From positions 16,380,501 through 16,444,500 of the forward strand of contig CM072862.1 in the NCBI GenBank assembly GCA_036937835.1: a DNA stretch of 64,000 bases, in the 5' to 3' direction. Every line of letters starts with the position of its first letter. The stretch's first letter is position 1. The notes under the pieces are model-generated. The model was given only the letters and a program-made list of their open reading frames with translations, ran no database searches and was not told where the DNA came from. The DNA is from Pampus argenteus. Taxonomy: Eukaryota > Chordata > Actinopteri > Scombriformes > Stromateidae. Below, piece after piece: positions 12,656 through 24,439 of this stretch. A program made the translations under genes and the position numbers.

Positions 12656-14942
12656 AGACTGTAAGACAATCTTTTGCTTTTTTTGTTTACCGAACTTCAT
12701 CATGTATTCTGAATGAGCCATGCAAAAATCATTCTTAAACAAATAGGCTGTTTTTGGTATAAATTACACTCAGTCATCCAAACTGACAAACTGAGCTGTC
12801 CAGTAGGGGTATATCGTTGGTAATTTGCAGGTAAAAAGATGTCTAGACATCTAGTTAACAGTCTTTTCCCATTGTTTAGATCGTTTATTGGGAACAGCAG
12901 TGCCAATTTAACAATAGGTGAGGCAAACGACAACACTGAATTGCAGTTTGCAAATCAAGCTACTGTTACACTACAATAAATCACACAACCTCACACTATC
13001 CAATATGACACACAAACACCACAGCTGAATTTAGTTTTTGCTTCCTTGTGACAGATCCCAGGTACATTTTGCTCCCCAGTGAGGAACAGGGTGAGACATA
13101 TTTGATTTTGGTCATAAATCAAGAGTTCAGATTTGTTATAGAGATTCAGGGAAACAAGGACTCATGTAAAACAACATATATTGGGGCAAGCTCAAATAAA
13201 CATGATTTCTGCATGAATCATATTAAATGTTTGCCTCTGAGTCTCAACAGTCAACACTGAAACCAGTTGCTTGGAACAGACATTTTATAGCATAGAGCTA
13301 GATAACTACCATATTTATGGGAAATATGTTGGGTTGAAATAGACTGGAATTATCCTTTAAAACAGTGGGTGTGATGGGGTGAAAGGTGGATGCTGCTTGG
13401 TTGATGTGAAGATAAGATGTTTGACAAGATGCTGGATAATGACACTAGCTCCCTGCAGGCTCTTTACCACAACACACAACATAAATTGGTGTTTTACTAT
13501 TTAAACAGTGTATACAAAAAAATCCCAAACCAGGCTTGCGATGAGATGTCTGTGTAAAATACGAAGGGAAGTTTTGAAATTGGAAGCAAAATGTCTGAAG
13601 AGTACAGAGGGGAAAAAAAACCTGAATGCAGCTTTTAAAAGAAGGAACATGGGAGGAGTGAGAATGGGTTATTGTGTTTAGACGTGAGCTCTTGTAACAC
13701 TTTGGCTTCTAGCCTGGCTTCTCTTGGTGCTGAGTTCAGTTTTAACTGAATTGTTTCAATGTTTAGTGGAATGAAACACCACGTCACATCTTTTTAGGTG
13801 TCTAACTGATTCAGGTTATTTGTGGTAAAAAAAAGCTACCACACCCAAAAGTGAATAAGGGACAGCTATAAGTATTTTACAGCTCAGCACGGTGGCTCAG
13901 TTATCTTCAACGACACAGACCTTCTCTTATCATTCAAACAGAGGATTTCGTGGGTGTGCTTTGTGTATCAGTTACAGAAGAACTCATGAAGACGTCTGGG
14001 TGTTTCTGAAATTCAATGAATTATCTTCCTCCCTATAAAGGTGAACAGATTCTGCTCTAGGCGGGAAAAAAAGAAAAAAAAAATCACAAGATCTTGCTGC
14101 AGAACAATTGCTGTAACCGCCCCTCCTTCTTATCACCTAATGGATGGATGATCATTCGGTTTCACATACAATGGCAATGGATTGTGTTTCAATACCTTTG
14201 TGGGTCAAAACACTGTCTGCAATGGAGACTGAAAAAGGATAAAAACTGTGAGAATGTGGCAGGTTTCTAGTCAATGACGTTGATTAAACATTACACTTAT
14301 AATCTAAAATAATCTAAATCTAAATATACAAGTAGCATGAAGTGCCTCTCCGTTCCCCTCATAACCTCCCGCTATATCTTATCCTCGTTCTTAACTGTTG
14401 CAGTTTCATGGACTTTTTATTGTTTGCTGTAGTGATTGTATAGTCTATGCACTGTGTTTTATAATGTCATACACAGACAACTCTTTATCAGTACATTGTT
14501 TGGGTTTAATGTAGGGATACACTGAGTACCAATGTGACACCAGTGTTTAAATGATAATCTGTATGCCTCACTGTGTGGAAGAGACTGGGATCATTCTGTG
14601 TAAGGCAACATTAGGCTTAAACATTGCTTTCCTAACTCTGTAAAACAACATGTAATAAATACATAAATATATAGATATAAACATACTGAACTGTTATAAT
14701 TAAAATAATAGCATTTGATATAGCAGCCTCTTCAATGATACCTGATCCAGCTATTTGAGTATCAGACCGATATCAGTATCAGTTCATCTCTAGATTAATG
14801 TAACACTTATGCCACTATGGGGACATCATGCACACCCTGATAAACAACGAAACAACAAAAGGCCTCTTGTTCTTTATTACTGGGTATAACGAACATGTGC
14901 ACTCTCTCCCTTATCATACTTACGTGGGTTTGGAGGATGGTC

Positions 14943-14972
14943 ATAATAATAATAAGAAGAAGAAGAAGAAGA
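14943..14972. repeat. (AAT)n/(AAG)n microsatellite
   Basis: A run of AAT units merging into five or six AAG units. Confidence 0.85.
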
Positions 14973-17900
14973 ACGTCAGTCACAAAGAACCACACAGCAG
15001 TTTGGTTTTGTGCGTTTTGGTCACTCGCAAATAAGACCAGATGATGAGTTAATGCTGATCAGATATCACATATCCAGACTTTGAAAGACTTGTTGTAGTT
15101 TGCTGTGAGGCCAGAGTTGGACAGTTTATTTTTATCTTGCTGTATTGGTACTTTCTCTTAAATAAAGGATCTGAATACTTCCAGTTAAAATTGAGTTAAA
15201 ATTCATTATTGAATTCACCAAATAGCAGACAACAGGAGCTTGAAATTTGTCTGACAGCATTAGCATGATTAAAGTAGTAGTGTTTGAGTGAGTGTTAACA
15301 TTGCCTTTAGATATTATTATTATTATTTATTGCCTTTAGGTATGATAGACTTCTGAGAGATCAGACACTTGTGTACTGAAGTACTAAAAAAATCCTGCTT
15401 TGAAATACCAGAACAGTCCAATTTCAGCATGTTTCAAATACATGTAGGTCAATTGATAAATTAAATATACATGCATATATTTAAAATAACAAATTATAAT
15501 AATGGTCTCTGCAGAAAGAATACTTGAAATGTGTCAGGCAAGATAATAAAAATGAAATAGTGAGAGGCCTGCATGCATCCAGCACTGGACTTTGGTCATA
15601 AGATTTTGTTTTGACTAGATTTGGATCAGATAAACCACTTGATTTAATCTTTAATTCGAGACCCACAGAGTTTTCACATCTGCTCCCAAATGCCAAAGAA
15701 AGCCTCTTTGAGCCTAATTTCACCGTGTAACCCAAATATGCCCTTGGATATGCTAAAACTGATCCTCTTATTTATATTTATGATATTTGTTTGACAGATG
15801 GATTGGTTGCATGATAACAATTATAGTGGAATGACAGGTTTGTACAGGGACTTGACAAGAAGAGATCTGAAGCAGCATTTATTACTCTTGTGATTTCAGT
15901 TTGTTCGAGGTTTTTTGTGTCAGTTTCTGTCATATTAATTTCACATTTGTAGATTTTCTTTTTTCTCATGTTCTGCTGGGCAATTTATAAATGATCTCTA
16001 GCAGGAGCACACTCTTCTTAATAATGTTTTTTTCTCATATTTTTTAGATTAAATTACAGTGAAGACTTTTATTTGATATTTTAGAAAGTGCTGCATTGAG
16101 AATAGGCTACACATTTTTGTCAGTGTGTGGCATATTGACACGATGTCCCACACACAGAGCAGATGGCTGGAATGGGCTGGAGTTAAATAAGGTGTAATGT
16201 TGCATGTTCACATCTCTCTGCTCAGGTTTTTATTAAATTAGAAGACACCAGAGCTCGTCTTCCCCCAGCTGTCGAGAAAGGGTGAAAGGCAGCTAGAAAG
16301 CCAAACAATTACCATTACGACACACCTCTGAATCTATTGCTTTTATTTAAAGTCAGCTTTATGATCTTGTCTTGTAGACCACTGCATGATTATATTGATA
16401 TCATTATTCACTCGACTCTTTCCAGGATGTTTGTGTCTTTTGTTAAAGCGCTTAGTGTTTAAAACTCATCACTCATCATTTCACGTTTGTGTTGATTCGA
16501 CTGTTGTATCTACGACTCCATGTTCCCCTCTCATATAAAAACAGTCTGTAGTCACAGGAAATGGTTTTGCATTTTACATTATGTATGTATTTGTATATAT
16601 GAATGGCATCAGTTCTGTGTTCATTTCAAAATTGGATTCCTGTCTGAATTTTCATCACTACTGCAGTTCAATCTGTAGCTATTATATAGCAGGTTGGACT
16701 GTCACTGTCTGCCATAATGTTAATGCTTAGAGACTCCAAGTGGACTTACTGCAACATCAACAACGACAACATGGACTAGTTTAAATATTTCTTCTCCTCC
16801 TCACCTACAAATATCATCATAACCTGGTTCCTGAATGCCTCTGTGATCTTCTCCACATCTACATCACATCTAAAATTTGTGTGCGTAGCTGCAGGAATAT
16901 AAGATGTATACTCACTATTTTTACAAAAACTTCAATCGCTAAAGCAAAATGTTATCGACATCTTATCAGCACTGTTTATGCAGAAAGAATGTGTACAACT
17001 TTTAGATACCAAAATATGTATTAGTCTCACTGATTCTATTTTAAAATGAAACCGCATCCAATGATAATCCTCCTTTGAATACCTTATATTACAATACTAG
17101 ACTTACATGATCTGCAATCGGCACTTATTTAATTGGGATACATTTTAAACCAGTTTGTCAAATTGAAATTACAATATACAGTATTTAGACACAGGATGCA
17201 GATTTATTTCACCAGTTTGTTGCGCTCTGCTGCCAGCATGTGGAGAGCAGAGGTGATGGCTCACTTGTCACTGCTGAAGATACTTTTCGTGAGGACATAT
17301 GACACAATGCATATTTTTAAAGGCTACACAAGATTTTTTTGTCTTAGTATATTCTGTGTCCTTGATCATCGAGGTGCTCAATATTTGTTCAACCTCTTCT
17401 ACTACTGCTGCTGTAAGTGCTGCAAGCAATAATAACGATAATCACATAATCAGTCAGATTGTTATAGTGGCCAGTTAACCGAGGTCTACATGTAGCAGCA
17501 TAAGCCACTCTTATTCTTATCAAAGGGGGGACTGTTTTCTGTTGAGATTTATTTTTTTGTATCATAAGGCATTTATGAAGCAATTTCCTCGAGCCACATG
17601 AAAGTACATGAGGATTATTCCTTCCTTTTATCAATTAAGGCTATTTTAATAAACCGTTTCTTGTATTTTCTTTATCAAAGGGGAAAGAAGATGAGTCCTC
17701 TAACAGTGAATAAGATATATCAACCTCAGTAACCTCTTCATTTTATCGCCCTCTGTAAAACTAGCTTGTGTTGTAACAACTTGAACAACTTTCAGTAATT
17801 GGCTGTGTTTTCTGTTTTTGCTTCTTCTCTCTCACATTTGTGTCAATTTGCTTGCTTAATTTATTTGCTGTGTTTCCGATGAAACACCATAAAATCTAAT

Positions 17901-18808
17901 TATATTTTAGAAAACTATTGTTTGATCAGATGAAATCAGAGATGCTGTTACATAATAGTAAAAGTTGGAAAAATGGGCTCGCTGTAATGGGACTAAAAAC
18001 ACATTATCATGTGTAGTAATATGAGGAAGTCACATTGGAAGTCACATTGGAAACTGTAAGGAGAAGAATTACGCTTTAATCCTCAGAACAAATAAAAAGC
18101 TCATATAACGGTGTGTAATTACTTCCACCATCTGTCCACTCTGTCAAACTTTTATTGTCAGATTGATTTTGCTCCATCCACATATATTCAGTCTCCTTAA
18201 TGATACATTTTCAAAATCATACTACATTTTTTTTAGATTAAGAGGACAATTATTTTCTCGTACGTATATAAAAATCAAGTGTAGATTTGAAACATGTAAC
18301 TTGACAGTGAACTGCAGCTTTTTACGTAATTACTTTAAGGACCCTTAAACAGGACAGTTACATCAGGTCCTACTCATTACCACATGTTGATATTTAATGC
18401 CTTATACAAGGCTGATGATTTGATCTTCAGTTTAGTAAAGCACACTTTGTTTATAAGGTTAAGATGGTTTATCCATCCATAACCCTTTATTGAAGGGTTT
18501 TGCCGTATCTTGATTGTGCTTCGGTTTTCTCTTATACATGTATATCTGATTTGTGTTCAGGTGTGTGTACTAACAGGAAGCAGCTGAATGAGGTGTGTGT
18601 ACAGCACCTGCCTCTATAAAAATCTTCTGGGTCCTATACGCTGTAAGTGCCATTTGTTAGAGCTATCCATGTTGCTTAAAGTTTGAAATGTAAATTTCCT
18701 TGATGGTATTCAGTTGTTTTCATATTCAGACTAAAGTTGAGTTTATGTAATATCCTCAATGCTTTCATAAATCCATTTCCATATGGATTGTGGACAGATT
18801 AAAGAAAG

Positions 18809-18934
18809 GAGCTTTCATCTACAATGAGCAGGTCCATGTCCTCACAATCAACCAACCTGATCAGCAGCAGATTAACTGGCATAACTAGCAAGAACCTGTC
18901 TCGCAAAAGGAAAGTCAGCTCTGCTGTATACCAG
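18809..18934 (+). pseudogene. bmal1: bmal1 remnant: N-terminal exon
   Basis: From 18809 the frame reads ELSSTMSRSMSSQSTNLI and continues to SRKRKVSSAVYQ, collinear with BMAL1 DISSTISDFMSPGPTDLL through NRKRKGSSTDYQ. The nuclear localisation motif (RKRK) is kept. The ATG at 18824 is internal to the aligned region, so the true initiator exon lies further upstream. After the Gln codon comes TAGGTG rather than a clean CAG|GTAGGT, as if one G was lost from the donor; the frame hits TAG at 18935-18937. Confidence 0.75.
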
Positions 18935-19459
18935 TAGGTGATCTACATCTACAACGCCATACTGTGCGTTATACTTGCAGTTCAAATGTGTTTCCTTATT
19001 GTTGTATTTAGCCCAGGTTTTAAATTGTACTTGTTTAATAAATTATTTATTGCTCACAATTAAATATCAATTTCTTGAGGAGATATGACATAGTTAGTAT
19101 ACTTTGAAAGAAAAATGTTGTATTTTCTTGATCTCACAGGTATAATTTTTAAGGTGACATTTGTTTATCTTTCACAAACACAACAAAATGTAATGTAGGG
19201 GAGTTACAATGATAATGCATAATGCAAAGACATTAATTTGGGTCGATCAATGATCAGAAAGTTATATTTCTCAAAGATGTGAAAGTGTTTGTCTGTCTGT
19301 TTATTAGCCCTAATAGGCTGCAGTACCTGCGTGTTTCCCTGTCTTTCAAACTTTAAGCTATAATTAAATAATAGAATAGAAACTCAACTTTGTACTAAAA
19401 AACACAAATGTTTTCAGCCTACATTTATTAAAGAAGCGAACATTTGGTCCTAGATCCCA

Positions 19460-19552
19460 GATCCAATGTCCATAGACATCCAGTGTCTATGACAGGCATT
19501 AGAGTAGAGCTTTACAGCTGAACTGAGCATCAGAAAAGTGTCTCAAAAATAA
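19460..19552 (+). pseudogene. bmal1: bmal1 remnant: possible decayed exon between N-terminus and bHLH
   Basis: BMAL1 needs an exon coding for MDTDKDD...RLEYTEHQGRIKNA between the N-terminal and bHLH exons. The only trace found is ACT GAG CAT CAG (TEHQ) at 19522-19533, followed by a partly similar basic stretch, with no intact splice sites and stops upstream in all frames. The match is short, so this is tentative. Confidence 0.3.
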
Positions 19553-19940
19553 CCATAACATTTTTTTTAATATATAGTACGTGTTGTGACCGGCAAGGCC
19601 GCGATAAGAATGTCAGGTATCCCAACTGCTTTTCTATTTCACAAATAAAATGATAGTAGGAAAACAAGAATGGAAATGATCTCCTTATCGTTTGTGTTAC
19701 AGGGAGGCTCACGGTCAGATAGAGAAGAGACGCAGGAATAAGATGAACAGCTTCATAGATGAGTTGGCGTCATTAATGCCTACATGCAACACTGAATCCC
19801 GCAAACTGGATAAACTCTCAGTCTTGCATATGGCAGTCCAACACATTAAGAATTTACAAAGTGAGAGAAATTATGATTTTTACAGGTACAGATTGAAATG
19901 GATTCATATTTAAAGAACTTTTTTTCTCGCTCAAAAACAC

Positions 19941-20023
19941 GTGCTACTGCCAAACTTTACACAGACGTTCACCACAAACCTGCGTTCCTATCTGATGAGG
20001 AGCTAAAACACTTAATACTGAGG
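19941..20023 (+). pseudogene. bmal1: bmal1 remnant: exon with lost splice acceptor
   Basis: Encodes ATAKLYTDVHHKPAFLSDEE then LKHLILR, matching BMAL1 ATNPYTEANYKPTFLSDDEL, and ends in a good donor (AGG|GTAGGT). The expected acceptor dinucleotide at 19939-19940 is AC, not AG. The nearest upstream AG (19904-19905) would join in the wrong phase and reach a stop within the exon. The frame stays open past the donor to 20227. Confidence 0.8.
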
Positions 20024-20887
20024 GTAGGTCTACCATTACAGCTCCGTGGAATCAAATATCCACTTCAGTGCCAACTAGAAGAGCAGATTGCATGCTTACA
20101 TTTTGAGGAAAAACCCAACAGCCTTACTAATTTGAGTATCTTTTATTTGAAAAGAGATTATAGGACACAAAACCTCTCCCCTTTGACTGTCTTGATGAAT
20201 AATGCCCACTTATTGTTGCACTGGTAGAAGATGATTTGATTTTTAAATGTATTATGGAGGGATGCTGACCTTTTTGTTCACATGTGGATCACAGAACACA
20301 CATAGAGAGTATTTTGGGGGGTTTTAGTGGGTAAAGATTACAAGGATTGTGAGATTACAGTTAGTGGTTTATTTGATCTTAATGTGCAGGGACAGGGAGA
20401 GCTGAGCTATAAAGCAAGGTTTCAGTTAACCACTCAGTCCCAACTCATATTCAGTCATGAGCTTTGTGTACTGACTGAAAGTTTTAGATTACATATGGGA
20501 GGCTCTCAGACATTTACAGTATAGATCACACTGTGGGGAGCCAGCAGAAGTGTTTTTGCTGCCCATAAGGACACTTACATTTGGAAGTAATCCAGGCCTC
20601 ACTGCCAGAGAGGACACCAGGCGATAGACTCAAGAAAACGCTGGAGGGATTACTTCTCCGTGCAGGCTTGAATATCCACGGTGATCTCTTTTAAAGGACG
20701 TGAAGGAAATTCACCACTATTGCCACTGCAACCTGAAACACGAAAATACATTTATTAGAGGTTACAGTATGTACACTGAAGTACAATCTAGCTTTGTGCA
20801 ACTATAAAACTAGGATCAGCTCTGACTGCATGGTTTTAAGTAATAGTCTTCATGAAAACCCTCTTGGCCTTGATCTGTTCTTCACAG
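20024..20887 (+). other. bmal1 pseudogene intron with unidentified insertion-like sequence
   Basis: This intron is longer than the preceding one (80 bases) and has higher complexity. Open patches at 20024-20227 and 20327-20524 show no family I know. A stretch near 20590-20680 (ctcactgccagagaggac) has a retroelement-like feel but no diagnostic motif. Confidence 0.3.
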
Positions 20888-20973
20888 GCAGCTGATGGCT
20901 TTCTGTTTGTTGTTGACTGTGATCAAGGGAAAATGTTTCTGAATCAGTGGACAATATCCTAAATTATAGCAAG
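20888..20973 (+). pseudogene. bmal1: bmal1 remnant: first PAS-A exon with 7-base deletion
   Basis: Starts after CACAG with AADGFLFVVDCDQGKM, then shifts. In one frame it ends at TAA 20960-20962; in another it resumes as ESVDNILNYSK, the expected continuation. Human BMAL1 has five residues (ILFVS) between GK and ESV, 15 bases; here there are 8. The exon is therefore 7 bases short (86 rather than 93) and out of frame. Confidence 0.85.
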
Positions 20974-21607
20974 GTAGGTGCTGTTTGGTAGTTTTGTAAT
21001 ATTATAAAGTTAAGACCTGGTTCTGTTCTTCACCTCAGTATGCTATATATTTGACTTTACAAGAGTACATTTTCAAACTGAATGGTATAATGTATTCTTG
21101 TATAATAACATCCCCTATCTTTTTTCTCCAGAATGAACTGATTGGCCAGAGCCTGTTTAATTATCTGCATCCTAAAGACATCGCAAAAGTCAAGGAGCAA
21201 CTGTCCTCAGCTGATATTATACCACAAAAGAGACTCCTCAATGCAAAAAGTAATCCTCAGGGGTAGCGAGTGTTTTCCATATTCAAGTTTCACATAGACT
21301 CTTTTCTTTTTCTAGTTAAGTATAAATACTGCATATAATTTCACCATTTGGTAATCCTAAATGCTGTTTGTTACACAGTAGTGATCATTTTCACAAAACA
21401 TTTAATAGCTACCCAACAATTAAAAAAACAATATTCAAACATAAATGACTTATATATCCCTTTTAAAGACAATACTGAAACTCCCATATTACTCTCTTCT
21501 TGTGTCTTTTTGCCTATATTTTTGTACTAACATGATACAAATAAAGTACAATAATATAACACAGTTATATCTACAGTGGTACCTTTATTTAAATGGTTTT
21601 GTTGCAG

Positions 21608-22107
21608 GTGGTCTTTCAATGAAAACCGACATCAACACATGTTCTTTGAGACTTTGTTCTGGGGTGAGACGCTCATTTTTCTACCGGATGAAGTGCAACC
21701 GACCCCTATTAAATACGGACGATGAGCACGTTTCCTCCACCTGCACACAGAAAGAAATGGTATCATTTATATAGTATCTGCAGCTTTCTTGGTACTGATA
21801 TAGTGTGTTCTGTTGATTAATTTAATTCTGGTGGTTAACATTTTTCCCCTGCCTACACAGCGGATCAGATGGGCTTCTGCACTATTCACAGCACTGGCTT
21901 CTTAAAAAGCTGGTCTCCCACTGAGGTGGATCTGGGTGAAAAGAATAAGCTTGACAGTAACGGATGTAACCTAAGCTGTCTGGTGGCTGTTGGCCGGTTG
22001 CATCACCACACTGTTTCTTGGCCAGTGCAGAATGACGTCAAGGTCAAGCCGATGGAGTTTGTTTCACGCCATGCTGTTGATGGGAAATTTGTCTTTGTAG
22101 ATCCAAG
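21608..22107 (+). pseudogene. bmal1: bmal1 remnant: two exons with out-of-phase junction
   Basis: Exon 21608-21759 reads GLSMKTDINTCSLRLCSGVR and on to STCTQKEM, then GTATCA. Exon 21861-22107 reads FCTIHSTGFLKSW through HAVDGKFVFVDPR. The first exon is 2 bases longer than the human phase allows, so joining it to the acceptor at 21859-21860 shifts the frame. A second AG at 21867-21868 joins ATG to ATG GGC TTC and restores the frame at the cost of a few residues. Confidence 0.75.
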
Positions 22108-23206
22108 GTGAGCAATTTTATCAGACATTTAATATACATCAAACATCACGTTACAATTACATGTGGACCTATAGAACTTCTTATCAATCACGTTTCAGAT
22201 AGTGCTTATTGTGCTTAAATTTTACTCTCCCTTTTAAGCAAGTATACTTCCTTTTCTTTTGAAGGGCTACTGCTATTTTGTCTTATCTTCCTCAAGAGTT
22301 GCTGGAAACTTCATTTTATGAATACTTTCATGAAGATGATATTGCTCATTTAGCAAAATGTCACTGGCAAGGTAGGCATCTTGCACATTTGCACATATCT
22401 ACAGCTCTCCAAAACCAAAGATTACTGTGTATGCTGTGATTTCTAAACTGTTCTGGTGGAATTACAGTGTTTTGTAGCAGTCATCTCTGTAACACAATAG
22501 AAACTGTATTGGTTTATGCCAGAAAGAAAATACAGATAGTCATGTAGCTCATCTTACCTGTGAACAATAGATCCATTACCTGTCCTTGTCCCCCTTTTGT
22601 CGCTGTCTGCTTTAAGTGCTGCAGATGAGAAAGAAGATCAATACAAACTGCTACAAGCTGAAAATAAAAGACGGCTCATTTATCACACTTAGAAGCCACT
22701 GGTTCAGTTTCTTGAATCCCTGGACCAAAGAGGTGGAATACATTGTCTCTACCAATACCGTAGTCACGTAAGTGTAACAGTCCTACTACATCTTTTCTTT
22801 ATTGACTTTTTATTTTTTAAAGGTTGTTTAATGTGAGTGAGTGAATGCCCCCAGTGACAGGCATGAATAGAAATCAAGGACTGCTTTAGTGGCTGCTGGA
22901 TGAATAGATCCAGGATACAAAGATACTGCCTAACTGATGTAGTGCTGTAAGCTGCTGTGTAAAATATTTGATTGATGAAACAATGAGCCATCGTGCTATT
23001 CTCATTCTTTCACTTCTTTATTCACAAAGCAGTCCTGCAGATGACAGAGCTGAGAACAGCTATCATCAGCCTGCTTCCTCCCCACAGGGTCACTGTACAC
23101 ATGCCAGGTGACACTGAGACAGTCCTATTCTTTGCTTTCTGTGTTTGAACTCAACCATTAAAGTAAAACACCACATAGCACATCTTACTGCGATGACTTG
23201 TTGCAG

Positions 23207-23310
23207 ATGCAGGGGAACCGGACCTCCACGGACCACAGTGCCTGGAATTCCTGGTGGTACAAGGGAAAGAGCTGGGAAGATTGGGCAATGAATGCAGAAG
23301 TACAACAATC
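23207..23310 (+). pseudogene. bmal1: bmal1 remnant: truncated last recognisable exon
   Basis: Reads TTVPGIPGGTRERAGKIGQ then TGA at 23282-23284. BMAL1 continues GRMIAEEIMEIHR; the local bases fit that sequence with one A removed from CAAATG. The following 20-30 bases retain only weak similarity. None of the downstream exons (ending SLLEADAGLGGPVDF in vertebrates) were found before btbd10. Confidence 0.8.
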
Positions 23311-24435
23311 TGCCAACACATTTTTACGGTTTTAAATGATAAATAAATCAAGTATTGATGTACATTTTCAAGGTTTTAAAATGTTGGACATTAGGAAACT
23401 TTTAGTCTCATTACTTTCCATGTTATAAGAATTCATACTGGTTTACTGGGTCTCTCCCAGAACTGAATCAATACCCTAATGCTTCTACATATTTACAGTA
23501 ATAGTTTCACTTCATCATTTTAACATCATTTGCTTCTTCTTGGCACTTGATAGTACACCATGTGTCATGAGTAAATAAAATTAAACATCCTTGTTCTTAC
23601 ATGGCTTTATAAATAGACACAATGATTGAGATCATGAGAAATAAAAAAAATATGTGCATATATGTTTTATACTCTAAAACCATAAAATATAGTTTGTTTA
23701 CCTGCACCTGATGAAAGAATGGACATCTGCACTGTGATCTCAAACAGCCAGAGCATCTCTGGAAAATCTGGAGGTGAAAGGGACAGAGACGCAAGCAAGA
23801 CAAGCAAGCAAGAGACTAATCAACAACACAGGAAGTTAAAACACCAGAAGAGGATGGCTGCAGAAGAGGCTCAGTCTGCAGTACAGGCTGAGGAACGGCG
23901 AGATGTTATATATTATGCAGCCTGCATGTCTACCCAGTGTGCCATCATCATAGACAATATGACAGAAAACATCTGCAGCCAAAGAGGAGGCACCAGAGAC
24001 AGAGACATTAAGAAATAAACTATAAATGTTTAAATCAGTGATAATTCCTGTTTGGTGTTTATATTAATAAAAAACACAAAAATGAACTCATTACTGTTGA
24101 TTCACTTCCTTGACTCCTCAATGGTCAACTTTATAGAAACCCTGTTATTTTATTATATATATGAACTTCAATGATGCTTGGACATGCCAGCTGCCATCAA
24201 CCCTGTAAAAAAAAAGTGACTGAAACAGGGATCCAGTAGTAGAAGTTAGTAGTTTTCACAGTTCAAATAATAAAAGATGAGGTATTAATGTGTATTTTTA
24301 AGATTTAAAATGTTTAGGACACTAAGTAGGATCATATTAAAGATAATTCATGTGTTACTAGTCTCTTCCATCCATTGTCTGATTGAAACAGGTTTTACAA
24401 TCAAGGATTCAATATACAAACATTATTTTGATGTC
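23311..24435. other. spacer between bmal1 remnant and btbd10 3' end
   Basis: AT-rich. It should hold the C-terminal bmal1 exons if they survived, but I could not recognise them. A 99-codon open frame on + at 23719-24018 is rich in Lys, Arg, Glu and Gln and resembles no BMAL1 segment; it may be chance. Confidence 0.4.
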
Positions 24436-24439
24436 TTTA

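Larger units (their letters stand above)
8046..18808. other. rassf10-bmal1 intergenic region
   Basis: About 10.7 kb without a recognisable coding exon. Contents seen are CA microsatellites at 8422-8447 and 10658-10696, an AAT/AAG microsatellite at 14943-14972, and stretches with higher GC and little repetition at 12230-12650 and 16130-16330 that look like candidate conserved noncoding elements. Upstream noncoding exons and the initiator-codon exon of the bmal1 copy would be expected in this interval, but I could not identify them. Confidence 0.5.
18809..23310 (+). pseudogene. bmal1: bmal1 (arntl) clock transcription factor copy, disrupted
   Basis: Eleven exon-like blocks align in order to BMAL1, the bHLH-PAS partner of CLOCK: 18809-18934 (N-terminus), 19703-19860 (bHLH), 19941-20023, 20888-20973 (start of PAS-A), 21132-21249 (PAS-A), 21608-21759, 21861-22107, 22265-22371 and 22617-22767 (PAS-B), 23030-23107 and 23207-23284. 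Signature peptides include REAHGQIEKRRRNKMNSF, LSDEELKHLILR, NELIGQSLFNYLHPKD, FCTIHSTGFLKSW and NPWTKEVEYIVSTNTVV. Lesions: the 19941 exon is preceded by AC rather than AG; the 20888 exon has a net 7-base deletion and a stop at 20960-20962; the 21608/21861 junction is out of phase by 2 bases; the last exon has a 1-base deletion giving an immediate TGA at 23282-23284. The exon between N-terminus and bHLH is barely detectable, and the exons for the C-terminal transactivation region were not found before btbd10. Clean PAS-B exons suggest recent loss or local assembly error. Position between rassf10 and btbd10 identifies it as bmal1 rather than bmal2. Confidence 0.87.

Noticed and set aside
23719..24018. 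99-codon + frame as a surviving bmal1 tail
   Set aside because: Charged composition with no match to the conserved BMAL1 C-terminus and no splice context.
24215..24240. QGSSS-like codons near 24225 as a trace of the BMAL1 tail (DQGSSSPSND)
   Set aside because: Only five residues match, with no flanking similarity; expected by chance.
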